This document shows, piece by piece, positions 19,621 to 32,046 of a stretch of DNA of 64,000 nucleotides. Numbering within the stretch: the stretch's first letter is position 1; every line of letters begins with the position of its first letter. A program made the position numbers and the translations under genes. The stretch is from Cymbomonas tetramitiformis (taxonomy: Eukaryota; Chlorophyta; Pyramimonadophyceae; Pyramimonadales; Pyramimonadaceae), in NCBI GenBank assembly GCA_001247695.2, contig LGRX02025990.1, forward strand, positions 1-64,000. Direction: 5' to 3'. The notes beneath the pieces were generated by a model. It did no database searches and had not been told where the DNA came from. It worked only from the letters and a program-made list of their open reading frames with translations.

Positions 19621-22600
19621 ATATATGTGACCGATGGACGAAAACCTCTTGGGTACATGTTTCCACGGCCTGATTATTATTTGGTCGGCAATTATTGGCA
19701 AAAGTCATCGGCTATCAGCTTTTGACTTAGAAGCCACAATGTTATAGAAGCTGCGACCTATTGTAACCATATGCAGCAGTTATGCCTTCAGCATACGTAG
19801 ACAATATGATTATGTGGAACTTATAATCCCACTTAAGTTGCATCATGATACATTTATCCAGGTGTTAACAAGTGTTCAGGATTTGATAAGGGGTTGACGC
19901 CCCACAAGCCAGAGGTCACTGTCTCATAAGGCTCGGCCTCAAGTGTGCGGCTTTGAGGTTTAGCGTCCTAGCGAGGCACAGTCATGATGCTTCCTAGTCC
20001 ATAATGGAGCTGGAAATGAGAATGCTCAAGATATCCGAAGACAGGAAGGCTTTTGGTTGGCCAGTGTTACTGTCAAGATGCTTAACCTTGATGGAATGGC
20101 ATTCGGATACAAACTGTGCAACCATGCATGTGACTTATGCATTGGTGTATGACTTTGATGAATTGTCTCTTGTCATGAACCTGGAAGGAATGACGGGCAA
20201 ATAGCTAGAGTGGCGGATTTACTCACTCGGCTTTGCTGTTTATGGAATTCGATGCCTGATGGCACAACTGGCAATCCTTTGCTCAGATGCTTTCCTTAAG
20301 ACATTGGCAACAACTTGTGTGCCAGCTTCTCTAGATTTGGGGAGAAACCATGGATCAACAATTTATCAATCAAAACACATGTATCAAGGTTGATTCATCG
20401 AATCTTTCAACTCTTGAATTTCGACAATCAGCATCTCAGGCTGTTGACGTCAAAGTGATGGTCGTAAGCTTACAATATAGCTTATTCACATTTGAAAAAC
20501 CATCGTTCTCCAGTGTCAGTGCCCTTCATATAATATGATAGAGCCGGAGAATATGTATCTATGATTTCTTCATAATGAACTTTATGTGTCAATAAGTCAA
20601 ATAAGACTTCATTTGATGTTTCAATCGGCATGATGTACCGTGTCATCAACTTTATGGCTGCTATACACAGATGCTGGAACTTTTGATAAGATTTTTAATC
20701 TTCCAAGCAAAATCACAATGATGTAAATCAATTTGTGGCAGCTGTATGAAAAATGAATGAATCTATACTCTTCCTCCCCCTCGCAAAAAGAGATGTATCA
20801 AACCAATCAGATGGTGATGGAGGATGTCATTCAATCATTATGTTATGTGAAAAAATGGTTTGATAGAGAATCAGACTGAGATTACTCATCGAATGCTTTA
20901 GAGGTAACAATGTCAATCTGAACATTGATTCTCTCTACGTCATATTGGCAATATGCCTGACGTTTTTGAATGTGGCAAATGCCAGATGATGTCAAATGCA
21001 GTTGTTGGGTTGCAGCCCACATACTTTGTCAGTTCAGGGTCACTATAGTGTACCCAACTTAGACAATGGTTCTGGATAATGATTGTCATGATGAACAAAG
21101 AAATCAGTACCGAAGTTAACTTTGGTATCGAAGCTAATGGAGAGTCAATCAAGAAGTGTCCGTAATGACAACAACTTACTACGAGTTGTATTTTCGTAGT
21201 TGATGGATGGCTGACATGTCATTTCATTATGAATAGAACATGGCATTGCCTAGTGATATGTGTATATTCTTCAGCACATGATCACTTATTTCAATGGTGC
21301 CCATTTTATTTTGGGCTAACACTATTCAGAGACTTGTTATGATAAAGAAGTATGAATGATGAATGTGTCATTTCAATCCGATAGAATTGTGACTTGTTTT
21401 ATGACTATACAATTTCTGTCACTTTCCAGAATGAGGATGAACTGTGCTTGGAGACCGTATGCAGATTGCGGGTTTTCCAAGACTTCGTGGCCTAATGGAT
21501 GAGGCAACAAATTTCTAAACATTCCCGAATGAGCTTTCAAAGAGTCTTTATTCTTCAATGAAGCATGCTTGTCTTATGTGCCAAAATGTTATGAAATTAC
21601 AAATATGGTGTCAATCTATATGTGGATGGTTTATACCATTGTATGTTATTCCACAAATAAATAGTGATGTCAGAATAAAACTTTGGACAATTGCAACTTA
21701 GTACAAACCCGAGTGCATTCAAGTCCATTCGTATGCTCAGAATCTGAATCTAATGTGCTTTCTATATGCACAGGATCGAACATTTTTTCTATGCGATTCT
21801 GGATTCAGGAACTAGAGTCAATGTAAAAGTCTTTTCATATTTCAGACGATGAAACCCTTATTCCCTTAGGTGCAATACCTTATTGTAAGGAATAGTCATT
21901 TTCAATACAAGTCATAATCGATTTTCTCAAATCTGTCACTTTTATGATGATCAGATTGGTCAACTTTACAACATAACCACTTCCCCTCGCTGAAGGAGAT
22001 GACTCCCATCATAGGGCGGTATATTAGCTATTTTCATATGACACTGAAAAACATGAATAACTCTTGGAGAATTTTGGGATAAACATCCTGGATTGGCTGT
22101 GCTTGATTGCTCTATGCCCAAGAATGACCGAAGAGATTGCTTGCCATTTTTCAGCCATATAGCGTGGAGGCTGCTTAACAACGGTTGGGTCATAAGCTAA
22201 ATAGCTATGTCAGCTATGTCGGAGGCTGAATAGCCATGATTGCACAGACTCTGTCTTTCATGATGAATAGACCTCTGAGAAATGGTGTCTGAAAAAATTA
22301 ATTGACAACAACTCAACCTTTTGGTATGATGTAGAGCTGATGATCTTTGTTGCACTTCAATTGTTTAATGTGCACTAATGAAATGCCTCGTGATATATAA
22401 TCTCACAGAATAGGCATTGCTCAATGGCGATATGATCAGATATGTAATGATCAATGAAGACAAGATGGTTGGTATGGCTCATTCAGCAGGCTTAATTACC
22501 TCAAAGAGATGCCAATACACGGATACATATCAAGACATAAGGGCAATAGGCTTATTGTATAGCCTTCAAGGCAGCTAGCATTTATGCTGCATCGGTCAGC

Positions 22601-24689
22601 TCGGTGGCTTTGACCTTTCTAGGTGTTGTACTCAGGCCGTGGCCTGCATATTGCATTGAGTAATCTTGACACCTGTAATGATCCAATCAGATGACATGTA
22701 TGAAGTATCAAGAATGGTTGCCCTTTTCAATGATCATCGGTGGCAGAGGCTATAGTGCTTGCACCGTGTCAGTATACAATTCTAGTCTGGATACATGCTA
22801 GACCAGATGTATACAATGTCTAGGTCTTCAAAATCAAGCTCATATGAATGTCATGGCTGATGTATGTGTCAACTTTCATGGAGTTCTGCATGGTTTGACT
22901 GTATATAGTCAGGCTTACCAAAACAAAAACAATGATGCAACTTACTTGTTTTATTATTTGTCTTTATTATTATTTATTCATTTGGTTTTTAGTTGTATTT
23001 CTAGCTTATCATCTTCCCCCCTCAAGGAAATGTATTGCTAGGCGGTTGTCAAGCGCCGTTCAAATACAACAGAGGTCCGACCTCTATGTGATGACGTGAT
23101 AGCTTACTATGAAGCTGGATAGCAGTTCTCGGGATGCAGCCCCTTGCACCGAAGGTGCATTGCAGTCTTTTGGATGCAGCCCGAATTCACGTCATCAGCG
23201 TGGGTCATATAGTGCCCAAGCATGTGCTATATATATACAACACTACCCTCCAGCGAAGTGGTTTGCTATTACCATCATAATATGCTGTGGGATATCAAAT
23301 ATATGATCAGAGAGCATGGTAATATGTGTACCATGTTTGTCAATATCGGAGAGACTGTGTCTTCCTTAAAATCCTCATGACTATATGTATAATGGTGCTA
23401 TACTGATGTCAACACCTTTACTCTGAGTGATTTATTGATTTCAGATGTGATTTCGTGGCAAAAAATATGTCCACGTCATTGGCACGAGTCATGTTGTGTC
23501 CATGCATACACGATCTTAGCGCAGGTCACAATACAGTGCCCGAGCATACGCGATTTTAGCGTAGGTCACATTGTGCCTCTGTTTATTACATATGAGAATA
23601 TATGTTACTCATCTTTGTGAGTCTAGACAGCATTGTGCTGATTGCAATGCTTTCTCTGGTGACTTATATATCACTGATTATACCTAATGTGGTGATCAGT
23701 CCAGTGCAATATTTTGTCACCGGGATGTACAGGGATTGCGAATGATTGCAATCCAGCCGGAGGAATAATCCCAACAGCTTATTCTGTACTAATGAATTCA
23801 TCGGAGTTATACTCATTTCGACGATTCTAAAACCCATGTCATTGTAGTGATGACAACTCATGTGAATATATAGGGTTTTTATCAGAATGCTTTTATGTGA
23901 TGTTAACATATTATGAACAATTCACTTGCATCTCAGGACAAAGGAGTTACGCTTGGAAGGTCTTGCATGGTGGTCACCAACAGTTATCAGCTGTTATTCG
24001 GGTGCCAAATTCTGCCTTTAGCACTGGGACTATATCAACCAGTCTTACAGCGATGCACTTGTCCTTCCCACTCTTATATACAGCTATAGTGCCAAAGTAT
24101 ATCAGGTGGGATATATATATATATACAATATATAACTATCATCTTCTGATCCAGGAAATGCAATTAAGCATGGTATCAGGTTATATGTTATGTATATAGT
24201 TCAGCATTCCAAACTTACTCGAGAATGTAAATGCTGAGCAAGAGTCAACTTATAGTCATTGGGATATAGTTTCCCATCCGAGTTTACACTTTGTTAGTGA
24301 TGGTGGATTTTAACGTTGTACAGATTTCAACGTTACTTGTGGATGCAGTGATTTTATCAAAAGCAATCCATCATAATCACCAGATCGGAAAAATGGATAT
24401 GTGTATAATCCTATCCACCTTTTTCCCCCTTCGAGGAAGTGTGAACACATAGGCAGTCAGTTGCCTATATACCTCATAGCTTATAACTTATAGATTATAG
24501 CATGCAGTCCTTATAGGAAGCAGCTGTTACAGTTTTAGGGTTGTTGCCCAACAGTTCTTGGGTTGTTGCCCGACAGTTCTTGGGTTGTTGCCCGATTTAT
24601 AATCATGTCTGTGTCGAAAACAGCATGATATGTTAATGCTAAATACGAAGTTTATCGAAATTATAGTAGTATTTTAGGGCATGTCATGT

Positions 24690-25200
24690 TACAGTGGCCC
24701 ATATACCCAATAGTATGATTAGGGTGTTACATGGGATCTGTAACCCTAAAATAGGTAAAAAATAAGCAGTATGATTTTTTTGCAAAGGTTTTTAAGCAAA
24801 ACTGCATTTAATACCTAAATAAATGTAAGGTGGTTTTCAGAGGGTACGTTACACCCCTGAGACACACATTTAATTTTAGGGGTGTTACAGGGTGTTACAA
24901 GTGCTGTATAAATCAGGGAATATTCAGATATAGCTGAATAATCAGATCAGCAAAAAAAATCCACACACATTTTTCATTTTGAAATCATGCGTGGGAGTTT
25001 TTTACGTATTTTGTTACAGCCAACATGTATACCCCTATATATTACACACCTAATATCTAGGGTGTTACACGAGATATGACCATGGTCATTATGTTTTTCT
25101 GATACCTAAATAGGTATAGAATCATAATATAAAATAAAATGGGCACACATTTTTCATTTTGAAATCATGCGTGGAGCATTTTTACCCATTTTACAGCTTT
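24690..25200. repeat. GGGTGTTACA and CATTTTTCATTTTGAAATC repeats
   Basis: Several GGGTGTTAC motifs occur near 24721, 24890 and 25070. A block with CATTTTTCATTTTGAAATC occurs twice (24967 and 25147), suggesting an old internal duplication of about 180 bp. There is no coding potential. Confidence 0.55.
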
Positions 25201-27435
25201 TTCAGCTATCTGATATATTGCCTCGGTGACATATCTCAGTGTATATGTGGAATGTAAAGTACAGAATCACTGCAATAAACTTCACTTTGGCACATGATAA
25301 ATTTCATGGCAAATAAGTGAATTGTGCTGTATATCAACATCTGTGGTTGATAGCATTTTTGGGTTTTACTGATTTAAACCCATAGCAGTAAATGTACATT
25401 CTGGTGATATATAAGTTATCAACTTAAGTGGGAACATCCAGTTAGGAACATCCACTTTAGTGATATTTGTCAATCTATGATCTGTTCTGAGCATAGGTCT
25501 GTGCTCTAAGATTTATCAAAATGATATTTCTTATTTAGAACATATCTGGACATTGCTTGATACAATCACAGCAATTTAACACAACACATTTGTATGTGTG
25601 TGTTCTCCTTAACAACTATTATCAGATGTCATGTAGATACTGATCTGAGAGTTGCATGCATTTGAACTGATCAGATCTGAATCAACTGTCAATATGCAAC
25701 GTAGTTGTTGTTATTGCTCCAGCGATGATATGTGGAATGACGAGTGGACTGCACCCAACAGTTACCAGCTGTTTCATGGGTGCAGTATCTTGCCTTCGGG
25801 TCTGGAGATAACTCCATCCAGCCCTACAGCATCTTGTCTTATCCTGCTCCCTTATCTATCGCAATCATTGACATTTTCCACGCACATGTGTTTGGAAAAT
25901 GGTATGTACATTATCATACACATAGTAGATATTTAAATTAATCAATTCACTTTGAATCAGTGAATGTTAATACATACAATGCAGTGTGTGTGTATGCATG
26001 CAGTGCTTACTGATTAGCACTTTTGTCAGTGTGTGTGTGTTAACTTTTACACACTTTACAGTAGGATATGTTCTGGATATTACAATATCCTAGACAATTC
26101 ATCATGTAAGATAGTCAGCATACCATGCACTGAATACATCTAACATGATATATCAAGTTTAGGGATTATTGTAATTCCATAATAATCTCATTACAAAATG
26201 AGTTGCTGGATAGATTTCACATGAAGCTCAGGTGAGCATTCCATCCAGTAATCCACCATAGAATGTAATGTGATCTGAAGAGCATCTCGGCTCCACCAGG
26301 ACATGACAAGCTAATTATGGTGTTAAGACTACTTTCAGGCACCTTATACTATCATGGGTTCTAATATAATTTAGCATGCACTGCAATATGCTTATGCAAT
26401 GTTCATGTATTACAGCATGATGCTAGTATACCAGTTGCTAACGTGATCAAACTGATATATATATGCTACAGCTGTTATCGTGGTCAAGCTGCATTGATAA
26501 ATCATGCACAATTCACAGTATTGCAGTCACTCAGCATATAATGTACATGTGGTAAATGCTGAATGCACTCTTTATGTACTGCATGTTGGTGAACTGCAAG
26601 TGAGTATGTGTGTATATGTATGTGTGCATGCTGTAACCATTGAAATCTCCGCACACACATTACTATGCTTCTGATAAGCATGAACGCTGATGATTATTCA
26701 TGATCTGTCACGTTGAGTATGTATCCACAACAGCATAACGATCATGTATCCACAACATCCCTGCAAGTATACAATCATTATGCAGATGGTTTTGACGCGC
26801 GTACACATATGTATGTCTCACTGCATGTAGACACATCAGGAATCGTACGCGCTAAAATCGAGCGTTCATCGCATCTGATGAAATCATGGAAAATGCATAT
26901 CGTGCTGACAGGCTAAAAATCATTGTACGCGCTGGTTATTGTAAACAGTGCGAAGGGATCATTTGCAAAAATCGCTGATGTACGTCGCATACTGCTGATT
27001 GCTGATGTACGTCGCATACGAATGCGAGCGCGCTGTTATATGAAATTATGTACGTCCAGTCGCACTTGATGAAATCATATGTGCTGACGATCATTTTATG
27101 TGCGCGCATCTGCATCTCGTATACTGTGACATTCCTGCAATTTTTGACATCACTGCATGCGTTCGTACGCTGTGCGCACACCTTGTCGCGTATAAAATCA
27201 AGACGACTTCTCTGCTGACGCTATTTGCTGCGATTATGTTTGCGATGAAAAATCTCCTCGCGCAATCTCTGCGCTGTCGATATGCAAGCGTATATTATTC
27301 AAGTTGCAGATATTCAATATCACTGCGAGCGCTGTCGCTTATGCGCCCACCTGCAAACCTGCGAACAATATGAAAATATACTACGTCTGTCGCTGCACCC
27401 ACTTGAGTTCTCGAGTATCGTGCCTTGACGAGTTT

Positions 27436-27449
27436 CTTTTAGAATACCA
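27436..27449 (-). other. Candidate primer-binding site
   Basis: On the minus strand TGGTATTCTAAAAG begins two bases after the 5' LTR. TGG pairs with a tRNA CCA end. The first six bases equal the usual iMet PBS, but the rest differ, so the tRNA is not identified. Confidence 0.45.
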
Positions 27450-27451
27450 TC

Positions 27452-27992
27452 CGATACGGCGGGATAAACAGGCGCCGTGAATATATTATCAATATACAAA
27501 TAAACACTGCAAAGTTGGACAGCAATGCGAGTGTACGTAATAGCGGGTTGTGAGTGCAGTCTCCGTAAGAAAATCTGCTGAAGCACAACGCTTCCTCACT
27601 TTTGTACCATACGTCTCCCATCATCTTAGATGGTACCGCCATTGGGTTGTGAACCCGAGACGTAGGTTGAACGACCAGTATTGTAATAACGACTAGTTCG
27701 TTCATACTGTGCATGCGTGTTCCGCACATGCTTAAAAGCCAAGATGGTTCTTGTTTGTATTCAAGATGTATCTTTGCTTTGCCATCTTCGAGTTCGACGT
27801 ACGAACTCTCGATGACAGGGATGACAGATGATGTGACATTATCATCTGGCGACATGTACAGTCATCGTCGACCGTACTGACGACTGTCATAATAATATAT
27901 GACACGACATGACATGACATGGTATGACATGTCTGACAGGTATGACACGTATGACATGTATGACACATATGTCATCGGTCATGACCCTGACA
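27452..27992 (-). repeat. 5' LTR of the LARD-like element
   Basis: Second 541-bp copy, about 99 percent identical to 18086-18626 by eye. Followed on the plus strand by TTCAT. Confidence 0.85.
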
Positions 27993-28231
27993 TTCATCAG
28001 TATAATTCTGGGTGAAAATGGAGATCGCCTAAATAAACTGAACGAATACAACAAGGGCAACATGATTGTGGTCCCCAATAGGCCGGGGTGGGGGCGAGAA
28101 TGGGGGCACGCACCAGTCCTGGTTTTCGTATTGGGGAGTGCGAATGCCGTCAACCATTTTGTGTCCAACAAAGATATCTCCGAACTTCACAAGCATGTAT
28201 CACTGCATACTCTCCTTATCATGGTCCTTAC

Positions 28232-29644
28232 CACGAGCTCTGAAGATGCTACGTCCAACCTTGACATAACTGTACCGCAAAAGTCGTGGCGGTGGCGAGG
28301 TAATGAAGTTGATCTCTTCCGTGGTAAATTGTTTCACGACCATTCCTTCGCCATGAGGGTTCGGCTCCTTCCTCCACGTGCTGGCGTCCTCGAAGGTAGG
28401 CTCTACCAGACGCAACGGGGCAACGGGGTTTCCAGCACGTCGTTGCCGACGGACACGTTGTTGATGTAACCTGTTTTGTGAATCAGGTGAAGACATTAGT
28501 CCGATGCGGGTCCCGTGCCGGTCCTGCGTTCCGCCCCCATGGGGACATCCGATGGTTCCAACAAAGGACGAGTAGCAAGCGCGACAGGCTGTAAAAGTGA
28601 TGCAAGTGTGGGTACAAACCGTCGAGATCGCTGATTTCCCGCCCTGATGCGTGCTGAGCCAATTCAAACTGATGTCGAAGTTCGGCAAACCAATCGAAAT
28701 GAAGCAGCAACCAGGATTTGATGTCCTTAATGGTATCTGAAGCCCAAAATATCGAACTTTATTTTAAGATTGTAGCTAGCATGAAATCGAACTGCAATAC
28801 ATGGGGCGGGGCCGGGGCGGGATATAGGACCGACGGGTCCGGCATGTTGACTCAACAGGGGCGGCACGGTATCACATACCTTCTGATAGCAGTGTGTTCT
28901 TGCCTTGACGCTCCACTCCGGATTTGAGCATCATTGAAACCCGCGAAGGTTCGGGGAGTGGATATACAGGTGGCCTCGATCCTCGCGCCAAATCGCTCAA
29001 CCCGCGACAAAGGTTTACGAGGCGCTCCAACTCTATATTCTTCATGATGCTGGCCACCGGACTCGATCGCGTTTTGACCGCACGCTTCATTCGGCCAAAG
29101 TAGTCCTCGAAGCAAAACATCCATAGCTCACGTGCTGGACCGTACATCATGAGCTGCGGCACGACATGAGTAAGGAGATGCTGCATCATCACCAAATCGG
29201 CTGGTGACATATGATCTTCACCAAGCTTTAGGACCACTTTCACTCTCTCAATGAGACCTGGCATTTCCTGGAAAAGGCAAATATCAGATCTCAAAAAGAA
29301 ATCGTATGGGTACAATATAAATGCGGACCTACTATGGCCACGTGGGTACTAAATCAGGGAAGCACCCCGCCCCCGTCGGGGCGGGGTGTTGGACCTTCAA
29401 AAGAATTGTAGGGAGAGGTTTACCTTCAGAAGAATTGTAGGGCTGACAACCTCACGAACGATGGAGCATATCTCCCCAACATAATCCGCGTGCAAAGGCC
29501 TTTCCACGAGCCCATCCCGACCAGACCAGCTCGAGAGAACATGCAAAACTCCTGAAGTCATCGCCGTGATGCCCAATGCCGCCTTCAATCTTCGAGGAAT
29601 GAAATTCTCGTTAGCCTTCAGTTGCATAAGCTTCTGAGCCAGTG
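28232..29644 (-). CDS. CACTA-like transposase exons (DUF4218 region)
   Basis: Four exons are visible on the minus strand: 29644-29424, 29267-28880, 28736-about 28510 and 28470-28232. Donors include GTAAAC, GTATGT and GTAAGG; acceptors are TTTCAG, TTTCCAG, CTTCAG and AACAG. Exon 2 carries MSPADLVMMQHLLTHVVPQL, then MYGPARELWMFCFEDYFGRM and the spaced SPVAS, matching the DUF4218 region of En/Spm transposases (H...H, GP, W-M-x-F-E). The catalytic Tnp2 part should lie upstream (higher coordinates) but is not recognisable. The last donor, at 28231, opens the intron that holds the LTR element, and the C-terminal exon is then at 18072-17710. The gene is probably inactive. Confidence 0.6.
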
Positions 29645-29899
29645 CTGAAATCTGTATAGGCAGCCCTGACCGGGAGTCCCGGTGCAGGCCCCTATGACAG
29701 ACTCCTAGGTAGCCAACACTGGACCTGTGACTGATCCGTAAGCCCGTGCTGTGACACACCGAGTGTCGCAGGTAGCTAGACTCGAGACCGTTCCGACTCC
29801 GTGACCGTTCCGGGTATATCTAGCTTAGGGTTTATTTCTTATACGAGTTTATCTATATTTGTTCACTGACTGTCTGATATCTTGAACCGGGATATTCCA
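29643..29899 (-). repeat. About 257-bp LTR-like dispersed repeat, copy 1
   Basis: Matches 58943-59203 over its whole length. Read on the minus strand it starts TGGAATATCCCGG and ends TTTCAGCA, a TG...CA form like a Copia solo LTR. No target-site duplication is seen. Its last bases supply the TTTCAG acceptor and first two bases of the CACTA exon at 29644, and its first bases form the last codons of the ORF at 30692-29853. Confidence 0.7.
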
Positions 29900-30692
29900 G
29901 TAATTTGTTCACCTTAAATTTCTTCATCATTAGTGACAATATTCGTGATTTGGCAAGACTTTTCAGATTGCCATTTGTTATATATTTCGTCTGAGTGTAA
30001 TATCTTAACAGTTGTGGTAGGGCGATTTTCTCCAAATCTTTCTTCTTTGATGTGCCATATTTCGCGATGTATTCCAGAAATTTCACATCGTTAGTGCAGA
30101 GATTCTCTGCCATTGGGTTCATGAGTCTTACTGTGAAGGTTTTTGATTCGCCCAGTTTAACAAATTGTTGAATTTTTGTAATGGGAATTTTTATTGTATC
30201 CGTTGTTTTTGTGTTTATATCGGGAACCGTCACGTCTGCCATGACGTTTGCAAATTCTTTGTTGATCTTTTTGAAATCTGAACCGTCGATAATATTCCTC
30301 GTAACGGTCATCTCGAAGGGTCTTTCTCGGTCGAGATGTGCAATGTGTCGTAACAGAGATAATAGGTAGGTGGATTCAAATTTATCAGAGTCGACTGTTG
30401 TTTGGTACAAGTTGGTGTCACTGATCTTTGAGTGTCTTGCTTGTTTAATCATGTAGTCAATTGGTACGATTTCTCGCTTTCTTTTGTTAGTTGAAATTCT
30501 TGTTATCCTCCGTGGTATTCTTGATTTCGTATTCTTAGCCCTTCTCCGTTTCTGTAATATATATTGAGATTGATGTACTGTGTTTAAGCTCGGTGTTCTT
30601 ATCTTTATCAATTTCTTCTCCATCTTCTTCCGGTTATCTTTCGGGTACATGATCGGTATTATGACATAATTATGAATGCCAAGGTACTTCAT
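29853..30692 (-). CDS. AT-rich Lys/Arg-rich ORF, unknown
   Basis: Not recognised. 279 codons from the ATG at 30690-30692; the frame opens 35 codons further from a GTG. It is lysine- and isoleucine-rich and more AT-rich than its neighbours. A basic tract (KRRRAKNTKSRIPRRITRIS) could bind nucleic acid or act as a nuclear signal. The last codons (LEYPGSRYQTVSEQI) come from the LTR-like repeat at 29643-29899, so the natural C-terminus has been replaced by repeat sequence, or the frame is part of a mobile element. Its intact length in AT-rich DNA argues that it is or recently was coding. Confidence 0.45.
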   Translation of the reverse strand: MKYLGIHNYVIIPIMYPKDNRKKMEKKLIKIRTPSLNTVHQSQYILQKRRRAKNTKSRIPRRITRISTNKRKREIVPIDYMIKQARHSKISDTNLYQTTVDSDKFESTYLLSLLRHIAHLDRERPFEMTVTRNIIDGSDFKKINKEFANVMADVTVPDINTKTTDTIKIPITKIQQFVKLGESKTFTVRLMNPMAENLCTNDVKFLEYIAKYGTSKKKDLEKIALPQLLRYYTQTKYITNGNLKSLAKSRILSLMMKKFKVNKLLEYPGSRYQTVSEQI

Positions 30693-30799
30693 TTTGCTAT
30701 ATAGAATTCTGCTATATAGATGTTTATCTGATACATAATCGTGTCGAAGTGTGCATGTAATATGTTCTCTAAGTCCGATTCTATGGATTGGTGTCACGT

Positions 30800-32046
30800 C
30801 ACGTCACGGTGCGTCGGCCGACTCACGACTGTCACCAGTTTATAGAATGAAAATTTCCCATTAAGCCCTCCCCGACATGACGTAGATTCCCAATCGTAGG
30901 AAATATTCCTCCACATCAGAAATCGGGAAGACCGTGCGATTTTTCATCTGACCGGTGTGGTAAGCCTACTATCCCACCGTTGAGCGTTGACCCGGAAGGA
31001 CCCTTTGAAACATGCGTCGGGCTGTTGTCCGCACATGAATTTTGGCAATTACTTTGCAAATTTCGCAACATGTATCACAACATTTTAAACATGTTTTCAC
31101 TGTGATATATGTGCGTCGTTTGACACTCGAAACGTAGCGAAAGAAGCCGTACTTCGCGTTTTAGGATGCTCGCCGGGAGTGAGTACCCTTGCGGTACTAA
31201 ACGATTGCGTAGCGAGATGTACAGAGATGAGTCTCCGCCAAGTTTTCACGCAAAGTTAACTTAAGTTAACGTTGCGTGATAGCGCGTTTGGCGTTATTCC
31301 ATCCGTATTCGCGGATGTGAGCAAGCCGCGAAGGGGGTTCGCATTGCGGACTTCAAACGCGTTTTGGGCATCCGCGTTTCTGCGGATGCTCAAGACAGCG
31401 ACTGAAAGTAACTTCACTACATACTTATAAAGTGTTGGAGAGAGTTGCACGCTGTTCGAACACTCATACGTTTGAGACTGCAAAACGTTTGTTCCAATTG
31501 TCCCGTTTATAGCGGTACAATGATGAAAACGTGCGGGGATCTTTACGCACGCGCTCATCATGTCCAATAAAAAAGTTCACAACGGAAAACACAATGGAAA
31601 GTATCATTACGAAGTTATAGGTCTTATAACTTCGGAATAATATCATAATCATAGGCTCACCGTAGCAGAAATATCAAGTTATTTCTTTGAAAGCGGTGCT
31701 TGGGACGCAACATCAGGCTGAAAAACACAGAAGGTGCGAGTCGCTTTTCCGACGTGGCACGTAGATTTAGTCGGCAGAGAGTCGTCTCTCTCGAAAGCCG
31801 TCAAAAAAATCAGGCCTCCATTAGATCGAAGGATGCACAGAGCAAGGTCTGACCGAAAGTCGACGAAAGATGCTTCATGTCACGAGATGTCACGGCCAAA
31901 CTATTCCGTCGACTCCAAAAACTCGGAAATGTTGGAGCGTGACATTGCCTGACATGCCCGTCGGCAGACGTCGACTTCCGTCGCCGCAGCCAATCAGCTT
32001 GCTGTGATCAAAAAACTGCCGACGCCGACTACAGTCGGGTAACCTG
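30800..32046. other. Intergenic, no gene seen
   Basis: Only short frames without resemblance. Short TCACG repeats near 30795-30810 and GTCAC/GTCGGC motifs near 31880-32040 flank the assembly gap. Confidence 0.45.

Larger units (their letters stand above)
18086..27992 (-). mobile_element. LTR element with non-coding interior (LARD-like), about 9.9 kb
   Basis: Two 541-bp direct repeats (18086-18626 and 27452-27992) differ at about five positions and obey the 5'-TG...CA-3' rule apart from one substitution at the inner end of one copy. Both outer sides carry TTCAT (18081-18085 and 27993-27997), a 5-bp target-site duplication. In minus orientation a polypurine tract (AAGAGGGGAGATC, 18639-18627) abuts the 3' LTR, and a TGG-starting primer-binding-like sequence (TGGTATTCTAAAAG) begins two bases after the 5' LTR, near 27449. 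The 8.8-kb interior is AT-rich and has no frame longer than 111 codons on either strand. A weak copia-RT-like peptide (FLGIE...LSQ) at 22193-21966 on the minus strand could be a relic. The element is best read as a young non-autonomous LTR retrotransposon. Confidence 0.85.

Noticed and set aside
30980..31250. Possible rRNA or tRNA fragment
   Set aside because: I could not fold a cloverlea-type structure or match any conserved rRNA core; no RNA gene in the window can be supported.
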